A DNA stretch of 64,000 nt from Shouchella patagoniensis (GTDB lineage Bacteria > Bacillota > Bacilli > Bacillales > Bacillaceae_D): positions 3,160,565 to 3,224,564 of the forward strand of contig NZ_KV917377.1 in assembly GCF_002019705.1 (NCBI RefSeq). The letters run 5' to 3'. The notes under the pieces were generated by a model. The model had not been told where the DNA came from. It made no database searches and worked only from the letters and a program-made list of their open reading frames with translations. A program made the translations under genes and the position numbers. This document shows, piece by piece, positions 56,910 through 64,000 of the stretch (its first letter is position 1; every line of letters starts with the position of its first letter).

Positions 56910-56927
56910 ATAACGCTTTTCTTTTCC

Positions 56928-56980
56928 ATAGGGACATCCACATGATTAAACAACAAATTATGTGGGTGTCCCTATTTCCT
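56928..56980 (+). terminator. Terminator after the PucR-type gene
   Basis: ATAGGGACATCCACAT (56928-56943) pairs over 16 bases with ATGTGGGTGTCCCTAT (56960-56975), with one G-U pair, and is followed by TTCCTTTC. It separates the regulator from the aldehyde dehydrogenase. Confidence 0.75.
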
Positions 56981-57039
56981 TTCATTCGTCAGAAAATTAT
57001 AATGACGACAATGTACGACAAAGAAAGGTGGGAACATTA

Positions 57040-58488
57040 ATGGAAACGTATGGGAACTTTATCAATGGAAGTTGGGTGCATTCAGAATCAGGAGAAACAT
57101 TTGAAAGCACCAATCCAGCAAGTATAGATGAGGTGCTCGGAATATTCCAAAGCTCATCTGTTACTGATACACGGTTGGCAGTACAAAGTGCAGTTGAAGC
57201 ATTTCCAAACTGGAGTCGGCAATCGGCTATTCACCGAGGGGACATATTATATCGGCTCATTCCGATGTTAGAAGAAGAGAAGGAACGATTGGCGACGCTC
57301 ATTGTAAAAGAAGTAGGAAAAACGATTGTGGCGGCGAGAAAAGAAGTCGATGCAACAGTACAAGCATTAAAACATTTTAGTGGCGCTGCGAGCCGGATTG
57401 CTGGTGAGACTGTTCCAGCGAATGATCCTGATACATTCACGTACTCAATTAAAGAACCATTAGGCGCAGTGGGCGTCATTACTCCGTTTAATTTTCCGTT
57501 AGGGATTGGTGTATATAAAATTGCTCCCGCCATCATTGCTGGAAATACCGTTGTGTATAAGCCACCGAATGATACAGCTCGTATCGCCACTGAACTAGTA
57601 AAGTTTTTTGTTCAGGCAGGTATACCAAAAGGCGTCTTAAACATGGTGACTGGAGCTGGCGAAATTGTCGGGCGTGAAATGGGTGAAAACAAGCAGTTGA
57701 AAGCGATTTCGTTCACTGGATCATCCCACGTCGGTCTCCAGCTTGGACGATCGGTAACAGCGAGAGGGGGAAAGATGCAAGCGGAAATGGGTGGGAAAAA
57801 CGCAACGCTTATTCTCGAAGATGCGGATTTAGAAGCGGCAATAACAGGTGTTGTGATTAGTGGCATGTATAACAATGGTCAAAGCTGTACAGGGACAAGC
57901 CGGTTAATTGTCCCAAGGTCAATTGCGAGAGAGGTCATTGATCGACTTGTGGAAAAAGCAAATGCCATTACGGTCGCGGACGGATTTTCGGCAGGCGCTG
58001 AAAACGGGGCCATTGCAAATGAAAAACAATTGAAGACGTATTTGCATTATATCGAGAGTGCAAAACAAGCTGGTGCTACGATTGAGTGTGGAGGGGAGCG
58101 GTTGTTAGACAGTGGCAAAGACAAAGGTTATTTCGTTGCCCCAACTGTCATTAGCGGGGTAACAACGAAAATGGCTGTTGCGCAAGAAGAAATCTTTGGT
58201 CCAGTTGTTGCTGTAATTGAAGTTGATTCTTATGAAGAAGCAATAGCGATTGCAAATGATACAGACTTTGGTTTGTCTTCGGCTATCTTTACAAAGGACT
58301 TGCATAAAGCACATGACTTTACCCGTCGAATTCAAACGGGTGTTACTCATGTTAATGTTCCTTCAAATCATTATGAAAACCAATTGCCTTTTGGGGGTAA
58401 GAAGAATTCGAGTATTGGACCGCGGGAACAAGGAAGCGCAGCGCTCGACTTCTGGCTTGAGACAAAGGCAGTTTATTTAAAATCATAG
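57040..58488 (+). CDS. NAD(P)-dependent aldehyde dehydrogenase
   Basis: 482 residues. Catalytic Cys283 in NNGQSCTGTSR and general base Glu249 in AEMGGKNA; the nucleotide loop SFTGSSHVGL lies near 225. The proportions fit semialdehyde dehydrogenases of the succinate/malonate/2,5-dioxovalerate type. ATG at 57040 follows AAAGGTGGG; an upstream ATG at 56962 lies in the previous terminator. It heads a catabolic operon with a hydroxyacid dehydrogenase directly behind it. Confidence 0.92.
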   Translation: METYGNFINGSWVHSESGETFESTNPASIDEVLGIFQSSSVTDTRLAVQSAVEAFPNWSRQSAIHRGDILYRLIPMLEEEKERLATLIVKEVGKTIVAARKEVDATVQALKHFSGAASRIAGETVPANDPDTFTYSIKEPLGAVGVITPFNFPLGIGVYKIAPAIIAGNTVVYKPPNDTARIATELVKFFVQAGIPKGVLNMVTGAGEIVGREMGENKQLKAISFTGSSHVGLQLGRSVTARGGKMQAEMGGKNATLILEDADLEAAITGVVISGMYNNGQSCTGTSRLIVPRSIAREVIDRLVEKANAITVADGFSAGAENGAIANEKQLKTYLHYIESAKQAGATIECGGERLLDSGKDKGYFVAPTVISGVTTKMAVAQEEIFGPVVAVIEVDSYEEAIAIANDTDFGLSSAIFTKDLHKAHDFTRRIQTGVTHVNVPSNHYENQLPFGGKKNSSIGPREQGSAALDFWLETKAVYLKS

Positions 58489-58500
58489 GAGGTTTAAAGG

Positions 58501-59376
58501 ATGAGGAATGTCGGTGTAATTGGCTGTGGGGCTATGGGTAAAGGGATGGTGCGCAATCTTTTAAAAGCAGGATATTTTGTCTATGTGTGTGATGAACACT
58601 CTCTCTATCGGCAAGAGCTCGAGCTTGCAGGTGCGGTGTTTATGCAAAATGCCGCATTGTTTGCAGAAAAAGTGGACCATCTTCTTTTTTCCTTGCCATC
58701 ACCAACGATACTGCAAGAGGCTTTGTTTGGTGATAGTGGTGTGCTAAAACAGATTCGTTCAGGTAGCGCCATTTTTGATATGGGAACGACTGACGTAAAA
58801 ACGACCAGGCGTATCCACGCTCTCTGTGCTGCCAAAGGCATTCGCTATCTCGATTGTCCTGTAAGTGGTGGCCCTGCTGGAGCTGATGCAGGTACGCTGA
58901 CCATTATGGTTGGTGGAAACGAAGTCGATTTCCTCACTGAGAAGCCATTTTTACATGTGGTTGGCGAGAATGTGATATACGTTGGTTCATCTGGAGCAGG
59001 GCAAACAGTTAAGTTATGCAACAACATGATTGTTGCGGGCATTACATCCCTTTTAAGTGAAACGATGATTGCTGCAGAGCAAGAAGGTGTCGCTCCACAA
59101 GTATTGTTCGATATTATCCAACAAAGCTCAGGGCACAACCGAGTTGTTGATGTATTCGGCAGCAACCTGCTGGAAAAATCATTTGATCAAGTCTTGTTTT
59201 ATTTAGGTCACATGGCAAAAGATCTTGAGCTTTATATGGATATGTCACGAGAGCAACACACACCACAACCAACCGCATCGGTCGTAAATCAGCTTTACAG
59301 AGCGGCATTGCAACAAAAGAAAGGCAAGCTTGATTCAACCGCTGTTTATTCCGTGATTTCCAATAAAGGAGAGTGA
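58501..59376 (+). CDS. Beta-hydroxyacid dehydrogenase (3-hydroxyisobutyrate / tartronate-semialdehyde reductase family)
   Basis: 291 residues. N-terminal NAD(P) fold GVIGCGAMGKGM, substrate loop CPVSGGPAGA near 120, and catalytic Lys171 in GQTVKLCNNM. Family members interconvert 3-hydroxyacids and semialdehydes, such as malonate or tartronate semialdehyde. AGGAGG precedes the ATG 13 bases after the aldehyde dehydrogenase. The pair suggests a semialdehyde intermediate. A decayed second copy lies at 61120-61262. Confidence 0.9.
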   Translation: MRNVGVIGCGAMGKGMVRNLLKAGYFVYVCDEHSLYRQELELAGAVFMQNAALFAEKVDHLLFSLPSPTILQEALFGDSGVLKQIRSGSAIFDMGTTDVKTTRRIHALCAAKGIRYLDCPVSGGPAGADAGTLTIMVGGNEVDFLTEKPFLHVVGENVIYVGSSGAGQTVKLCNNMIVAGITSLLSETMIAAEQEGVAPQVLFDIIQQSSGHNRVVDVFGSNLLEKSFDQVLFYLGHMAKDLELYMDMSREQHTPQPTASVVNQLYRAALQQKKGKLDSTAVYSVISNKGE

Positions 59377-59381
59377 GGGAA

Positions 59382-60179
59382 ATGGGTGAGACGATGAAGC
59401 TTGTAAAAGACTGGAGGTTGCATCTCCTTGTTCTCGGTCTAGTTATCGTGACAGAACGAATTGGAGTCATTCAAATACCGGTCGGACCTGGGGTCATTAT
59501 GTTGCTGCCGATGCTTTTTGCAATCTTGTTTGGTTTGGTGCTTTATTTCACACCGCTCGTCAAAGAAAAGCAATCGAAACATGCAGAGCCCATTATTACA
59601 ATTAGTGTCGCCTTGCTTATCGCTAAAATTGGTGTCACGATCGGTCCTGGCCTTCAGGATGTCATTGCTGCCGGTCCGGCGTTATTGCTGCAAGAGATAG
59701 GCAACTTTGGCACGATTATTTTCGCACTACCTGTAGCGGTTCTATTGCTTGGTATGAAGCGTGAGGCAATAGGGATGACCCACTCCATTGGAAGAGAACC
59801 GAACCTGGGACTGATTTATGACAAATTCGGTTTTGATTCACCAGAAGGAAAAGGGGTTACGACAGTATATGTATTCGGTACAGTTTTTGGCGCGTTGTTT
59901 TACGGGCTGATCGCGGGCTTCCTTGCAACGTTCACACCGCTCCATCCTCTTTCGCTTGCGATGGCAGCTGGGATAGGGAGTGGTAGCATGATGGCGGCCG
60001 CTACTGGCTCGCTTATTGCATCTTATCCTGAGCTTGAGACACAAATAATTGCTTTTGCAGGGGCGAGCAACTTGCTCACCTACTCAACTGGTCTGTTTGT
60101 CAGCATCTTTATTGCACTTCCAATTACAGAAAAATTATATCGTGTTTTTGCTAAGTGGAGAGGGGGAGAAGATCGATGA
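59382..60179 (+). CDS. DUF3100-type membrane protein, subunit 1
   Basis: 265 residues with about eight membrane segments. TERIGVIQIPVGPGVIMLLP and the IGSGSMMAAATGSLI region match DUF3100 proteins, which lie next to catabolic genes but have no proven function. ATG at 59382 is about 9 bases after AAAGGAGA; a GTG three codons upstream overlaps the previous stop. A transport role is inferred from its membrane nature and position. Confidence 0.75.
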   Translation: MGETMKLVKDWRLHLLVLGLVIVTERIGVIQIPVGPGVIMLLPMLFAILFGLVLYFTPLVKEKQSKHAEPIITISVALLIAKIGVTIGPGLQDVIAAGPALLLQEIGNFGTIIFALPVAVLLLGMKREAIGMTHSIGREPNLGLIYDKFGFDSPEGKGVTTVYVFGTVFGALFYGLIAGFLATFTPLHPLSLAMAAGIGSGSMMAAATGSLIASYPELETQIIAFAGASNLLTYSTGLFVSIFIALPITEKLYRVFAKWRGGEDR

Positions 60180-60625
60180 AAAACATCCAAGAATACTTTC
60201 TATTAATGGTGATTATTGGTACTGTCGCCTATATCGGAAACTGGACTGGCTACGGTGTCCTCTCACTTGAAGCTGCATATGGAATGGCAATCTTAGTTTT
60301 TGTCGCTGTCGTTGGCCAAGCAATCAGTAAGCTTCTTCCTATAAATATACCAAGTGTCGTTTATGTGATTGCTATTGGAATCGTCGCGTCTCTCCCTCAA
60401 ACACCTTGGGGCAGCTACGTCATTGCGTATACAAATGAAATTCAATTGCTCGCTATCGCTACTCCAATCCTCGCATACGCGGGTATTGCCATAGGCCGTT
60501 CCTGGACTGATTTTGTGAGTATGGGTTGGCGCGCGATGATCGTTTCTGTCTGTGTTTTGTTTAGTACACTCATTGGGTCGGCCATTATTGCAGAGTTTGT
60601 TTTAAGGTTTCAAGGAATTATTTGA
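60176..60625 (+). CDS. Membrane protein paired with DUF3100
   Basis: 149 residues with about five membrane segments. Its ATG overlaps the stop of the DUF3100 gene (ATGA). The two together look like split halves of one transporter, but no family is recognised for this one alone. AGGGGGAG lies upstream. Confidence 0.7.
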   Translation: MKNIQEYFLLMVIIGTVAYIGNWTGYGVLSLEAAYGMAILVFVAVVGQAISKLLPINIPSVVYVIAIGIVASLPQTPWGSYVIAYTNEIQLLAIATPILAYAGIAIGRSWTDFVSMGWRAMIVSVCVLFSTLIGSAIIAEFVLRFQGII

Positions 60626-61051
60626 ACAAAGTTAACCAAAGCAATTTGTCTAGTTTGTAACCGCTTATACGAGTTTAGGGTGATCATTACGTTATAAGAG
60701 ACTCATAGATAACGGCGCTCTGCAATCAGTAGACGCTATTCTTCACTTGTTTTTACTGTTCCTGTTTTAGTTAAGCAAAACGGGTTGGAATTTGGCGATT
60801 CTATTGTAGTAGATGGGAATGGAGAGGAAGGTTGTGTGTTTGTTTTTACTTTTTTGTTGGCGGTGACTGAAAAAGCGGAGGAATGGTATAGTAGCATATA
60901 AGATTAAGAAGGTACTCTCAAAGGACACTAATATCTCAGTACAAATGGTGATGTTCGGTTATTTCAGAATGAGAAAATAAGAAAGACTTTCCCTTCTGTT
61001 TTTGTAACATTGTGTCGATATGGTTTTGTAAGTGTAGTAGCCGTATTGGCA
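60626..61051. other. Long spacer after the DUF3100 pair
   Basis: No gene is supported in this stretch. It contains AT-rich and T-rich runs (TTTGTTTTTACTTTTTTG near 60841) but no clear promoter or repeat. The terminator at 61052-61087 closes it, more than 400 bases downstream of the last stop. Confidence 0.45.
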
Positions 61052-61087
61052 AAAAAAGCGGTGATCCAGTTGGATCACCGCTTTTTT
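61052..61087. terminator. Strong bidirectional terminator
   Basis: AAAAAAGCGGTGATCCA (61052-61068) pairs perfectly with TGGATCACCGCTTTTTT (61071-61087): a 17-bp stem with A and T tracts, able to stop transcription in both directions. Its distance from the DUF3100 gene suggests that a gene once lay in the gap. Confidence 0.85.
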
Positions 61088-61119
61088 CCGTTGTTAAATA
61101 ATATGAAGCCCAATGCCTT

Positions 61120-61262
61120 CGTTGTTGCAAAACGCCACATTGTTTGTAGAGAAAGTGGACATCTTCTGCTTTTCTTCCATAACCAACATACTACAAGAGG
61201 TTTTACTTGGTGAAAGTGATGTACTGAACCAAGTTCCATTAGAGAGCGCTATTTTTGCATAG
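61120..61262 (+). pseudogene. Decayed fragment of a beta-hydroxyacid dehydrogenase gene
   Basis: Bases 61120-61262 align by eye to 58630-58775 of the intact dehydrogenase: TTGCAAAACGCCACATTG and TTTGTAGAGAAAGTGGAC against the equivalent stretch of the intact gene, and ACTACAAGAGG against ACTGCAAGAGG. Many substitutions and frame changes are present. It covers only ~48 codons. It points to an old duplication of the cluster. Confidence 0.7.
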
Positions 61263-61488
61263 GCTAATGAGTTTTAAGATCTGCGTCAAGGTCGTCAGCA
61301 AAGAATCAAGACGGTAGGTTTTGTAACGATGTTGTCGTGAAGATATGACATGGGGCGTTAAAATTAGGAGAACTTACTAAAAAGTTAGGTGGATTTATGT
61401 CGTTGTTTACCAATTACACGTAGAATTGGCGCTGCTAGAATAAAGGGAACAGTCAACAGTTGCTAAAAAACAAACGAGGTGAGAAAGA

Positions 61489-62538
61489 ATGGATTACCAA
61501 TTGATTCGATGTGATATGGAGCATCCAGGAGACGTATCGGCATTAGCTGCAATGCTGGAAAACGATGAAGTAAAAGCGCAAGACATTCAGGCAATTATTG
61601 CGCAAACAGAAGGAGATGGCTATGCAAGGGGCTATGCGACGCTTGCGTTCCAACAATTATTGTCAGAACGTTTAGATATTAGTCAACAAGATGTGTTTGA
61701 TCAGATTCCAATGATGATGATTGGCAAGACAGGCGGTCTCATGACACCCCATTTCACATTGTTCATTAAACAGCAAAGCGAAAAGGTAAGAACGGGAGAA
61801 AAGCGGTTTAGTTTTGGTGTTGCTTCAACACGTGTACTGAAAAAAGAAGAGATTGGGACGCTTGCTCAGGTCAACCTTGTGAGTGAGGCTGTCAAAGAAG
61901 CGATGAACGAAGCGGGCATCAAATCGATCGAGGACGTTAAGTGTGTGGAAGTGAAGTGTCCTTGGGGCGTTGCTGGAAGCCTTTCAAAAGCAGCGTCTGC
62001 ACTTGGTTCAGCAGTTGCTCTTGAAGAAGTGAATCGTGCTTTGTTAACGGAAGCTAGTTTAAACAAAGATCATTCCTTGTTTTCGTCCAAAACGAGCGTA
62101 TCTGCTGGGCAGGAACAAGTCGCAGCTCGCATTATTGTTATGGGGAACTCAACAGAATCCGTTAGCGATTTGAAGATAGGTGCAGGTGTAATGGCGGATG
62201 CTCTCGATTTGATTGGTCTCCAAGGCGCATTTAATGATATTGGGATACAGGTAGATGGGTTTTTGACGCCAAACCAGAAGGAACAAATTGTACAAGTTTT
62301 TGTTAATGCAGGAGCAGATGCATTGCCTGATGTGCGCGGAAAGCGCCATACAATGCATACTGATGCATTGAGCATGCATGCGGGGATTTTGGCAAAGGCT
62401 GTTGCAAATGCGGTTGTTGGAAGCTATGTCGGCGAAACGAGGATTTTATGTTCTGCTGGTTCGGAGCACCAGGGACCTCAAGGTGCAAATCTCGTTGCGC
62501 CGATTTTACGTGTGGAAGGAAGGGTGCTTAATGATTAA
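61489..62538 (+). CDS. Ring-opening amidohydrolase (cyanuric acid hydrolase/barbiturase family)
   Basis: 349 residues. Matches the AtzD/barbiturase family, which has a three-part toblerone fold and Ser/Lys dyads; the three repeats can be seen around SFGVASTRVL, FSSKTSVSAGQEQ and ILCSAGSEHQGPQGANLVAP. It hydrolyses a cyclic imide/ureide ring. Cyanurate and barbiturate are the characterised substrates; the actual one here is unknown. GAGGTGAGA precedes the ATG. Its end overlaps the next gene by 8 bases. Confidence 0.88.
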   Translation: MDYQLIRCDMEHPGDVSALAAMLENDEVKAQDIQAIIAQTEGDGYARGYATLAFQQLLSERLDISQQDVFDQIPMMMIGKTGGLMTPHFTLFIKQQSEKVRTGEKRFSFGVASTRVLKKEEIGTLAQVNLVSEAVKEAMNEAGIKSIEDVKCVEVKCPWGVAGSLSKAASALGSAVALEEVNRALLTEASLNKDHSLFSSKTSVSAGQEQVAARIIVMGNSTESVSDLKIGAGVMADALDLIGLQGAFNDIGIQVDGFLTPNQKEQIVQVFVNAGADALPDVRGKRHTMHTDALSMHAGILAKAVANAVVGSYVGETRILCSAGSEHQGPQGANLVAPILRVEGRVLND

Positions 62539-63523
62539 AAATGGTTGGAAAAATTACCACGCCCATATTGACAAAGGCTTCCTAATCCCACCATATAGCT
62601 ACAAAGACGCTCCAGCACCCAAGCGGGCTGAGTGGACAAGGGAAGCAAAAGTGGTAATGTCCAAAAATGAAATTAAGCTTGCCGCAAACCTGGCTCTTGA
62701 AAAAATGGTTGGTTACGGAACGACTTATGTCCGAACCCACGTTGACGTTGATCCCCTATTTGAATTACGAGCAGTTGAAGCACTGCTTGAGGTGCAAGAA
62801 GAGTGGTCCGGACGGTTGGTGCTTGATCTCATCGTCTTTAACCAGGAAGGCTTTGACCGATTCCCGGAAACAGAAGTTCTGCTAGCAGAGGCGCTGAGTA
62901 TGGGAGTGAACGGAATCGGCGGCCATACGAGTATGGATCAAAGCGGTCAAGCACATATCGATAAAATCTTTGCCCTTGCTGAGAAAGCAGATGTTGATTG
63001 GATTGAGTTTCATACCGATGAAACCGGGCGAACTGATGATTTTCATTTGCCGTATTTGGCTAAGGTGGCGATAGAAAAAGGCTGGAAGCAAAAAGTAACC
63101 GCGATTCATTGCTGTTCACTTGCAACGGTGGATGACGACGTAGCAAAGAAAACAATTGAAGCTGTCGTAGAATCGGGAATGACGGTAACGGCTTGCCCAA
63201 CGGCGATCGCAACACGCTCGTTAACGCGGGTGAAAGAACTAGCCAAGGCAGGGGTGCCGTTGCAAGTAGGATCAGACAATATGCGTGATTATTTTAATCC
63301 TCTCGGAAGTGGAAATATGCTCCAATATGGCCAGCTGCTTGCGTATGTACAACGGTTCTATGAACGTCCAGAAATGGAACAAGTGCTTTCTTGGCTTGCA
63401 GCAGAGCCGCCAAATAAGCGAGTGCAAGCCGCAATTGAAAACCTAGAAGTGGAGCTGTCTTATCAAGTAGAATCAGCGATCGAATTGCTTGCGGAAACCC
63501 CAACTATAAACAAACGGCAATGA
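62531..63523 (+). CDS. Cytosine deaminase-like amidohydrolase
   Basis: 330 residues. Metal ligands His10 and His12 in NYHAHIDKGF, then THVDVDP near 72, FHTDETG near 165, His in AIHCCSLA and Asp in VGSDNMRDYFNP near 258. The pattern fits cytosine deaminase/isoguanine deaminase type enzymes but at a shorter length. ATG at 62531 is translationally coupled to the ring-opening hydrolase; the longer upstream frame is a shadow of that gene. It may deaminate the ring before opening. Confidence 0.85.
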   Translation: MIKNGWKNYHAHIDKGFLIPPYSYKDAPAPKRAEWTREAKVVMSKNEIKLAANLALEKMVGYGTTYVRTHVDVDPLFELRAVEALLEVQEEWSGRLVLDLIVFNQEGFDRFPETEVLLAEALSMGVNGIGGHTSMDQSGQAHIDKIFALAEKADVDWIEFHTDETGRTDDFHLPYLAKVAIEKGWKQKVTAIHCCSLATVDDDVAKKTIEAVVESGMTVTACPTAIATRSLTRVKELAKAGVPLQVGSDNMRDYFNPLGSGNMLQYGQLLAYVQRFYERPEMEQVLSWLAAEPPNKRVQAAIENLEVELSYQVESAIELLAETPTINKRQ

Positions 63524-63551
63524 ACCTATTTTCATGAGAGGCGGGATCAAG

Positions 63552-64000
63552 ATGCAATCAAAGAGCGAGACGACCACGCTTAATCAAACAGGCCAAAAAC
63601 CAATGAAAAAAAAGCACCTTCCCCAGTCATTATGGGCTGTCCTAACATTGATCAGCTTTTTCCTTCTCTGGCATGCGGCGACTGTTTTGTTTGGGATACC
63701 ACGGTATCTGTTGCCATCTCCAGCGGAAATCTTTTTAAGGATGGTGACAGACTTCAATGTTCTCCTGTCTCATTCCCTGACAACCATCACAGAAGTGGCA
63801 CTTGGATTTGCCCTTAGCTTGTTTATTGGCATTCCTCTTGCAATATCGATTATCTATTCAAGGTACTTAGCAAATTCACTTTATCCAATCCTTATTGGTA
63901 TCCAATGCATTCCGATGGTATCGATTGCACCAATTCTAGTCATCTGGTTTGGATATGGATTAACCACAAAAGTGTTGCTTGCTTGTCTTATTTCGTTTTT
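63552..64000 (+). CDS. ABC transporter permease, SsuC/ThiX type (partial)
   Basis: The frame is open from ATG 63552 to the window end: 149 residues. It begins with a polar ~25-residue head, then a first membrane helix (WAVLTLISFFLLWHAATVLF) and the family pattern LLPSPAEIFLRM. A later stretch with VSIAPILVIWFGYGL belongs to the TauC/SsuC/ThiX membrane permeases. It probably takes up the compound degraded by the preceding hydrolases. Its binding protein and ATPase are presumably beyond the window. Confidence 0.85.
   Translation, partial: MQSKSETTTLNQTGQKPMKKKHLPQSLWAVLTLISFFLLWHAATVLFGIPRYLLPSPAEIFLRMVTDFNVLLSHSLTTITEVALGFALSLFIGIPLAISIIYSRYLANSLYPILIGIQCIPMVSIAPILVIWFGYGLTTKVLLACLISF

Noticed and set aside
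62378-62530. N-terminal extension of the cytosine-deaminase-like gene
   Set aside because: These 51 codons overlap the ring-opening hydrolase in another frame; the ATG at 62531 fits the family start and has coupling to the upstream gene.

Overview
The window looks like chromosomal DNA of a low-GC, Gram-positive, endospore-forming Bacillaceae member, most likely an alkaliphilic Bacillus/Shouchella relative. Evidence: strong AGGAGG-type ribosome binding sites, frequent TTG and GTG starts, sigma-A type promoters, catabolite-responsive (cre-like) sites, and a B. subtilis-like arabinose gene set (araL, araM, araD, araB, araA, two GH51 arabinofuranosidases). The species call is an inference. No rRNA, tRNA, insertion sequence, CRISPR array or phage structural gene was seen.

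Layout. 1-21.6 kb is an arabinan/arabinose region: two CUT1 sugar importers without their own ATPase, a CUT2 importer with its ATPase, two GH51 enzymes, a YesL-like membrane protein, ArsR-like and AraC-type regulators, araL-araM-araD-araB-araA, and a GH4 glycosidase. Three cre-like sites and a perfect 30-bp palindrome mark its transcription units. 21.6-28.2 kb holds an MFS exporter, acetyltransferases (one frameshifted), a DUF402 protein, a secreted GH16 beta-glucanase, and a LysR regulator divergent from an O-methyltransferase. 28.3-29.6 kb contains the most striking locus: an AimR-family (arbitrium-type) peptide receptor gene followed by a 40-codon gene, too short for ordinary gene calling, that encodes a secreted pro-peptide. 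It has no neighbouring phage genes.

30-40.9 kb is a histidine-catabolism-like cluster: a YjiH-type transporter, hutI, hutU, a second diverged hutU paralog, a receiver/AraC regulator, an M20 carbamoylase-like hydrolase and a HutF-like amidohydrolase. Neither hutH nor hutG is present in the window, and the set could degrade a modified imidazole such as thiourocanate. 40.9-49.2 kb is a region of duplication and decay: AKR and AraC fragments, two UPF0316 paralogs, a frameshifted membrane protein, a truncated ABC-2 permease and a multiply frameshifted SUKH gene. It also has an intact DUF2975/XRE operon and a Nudix gene.

49.2-53.2 kb carries a paired SMR exporter with its TetR regulator and two operator-like palindromes, then a BglG-type antiterminator with two RAT-like RNA sites controlling a GlcNAc-type PTS EIICB. 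54-64 kb has a Cof-type HAD phosphatase and then an apparent catabolic cluster: GAF/PucR regulator, aldehyde dehydrogenase, beta-hydroxyacid dehydrogenase, two DUF3100-type membrane proteins, a cyanurate/barbiturate-type ring-opening hydrolase, a cytosine-deaminase-like amidohydrolase and an ABC permease cut by the window end. This suggests uptake and degradation of a cyclic nitrogen compound.
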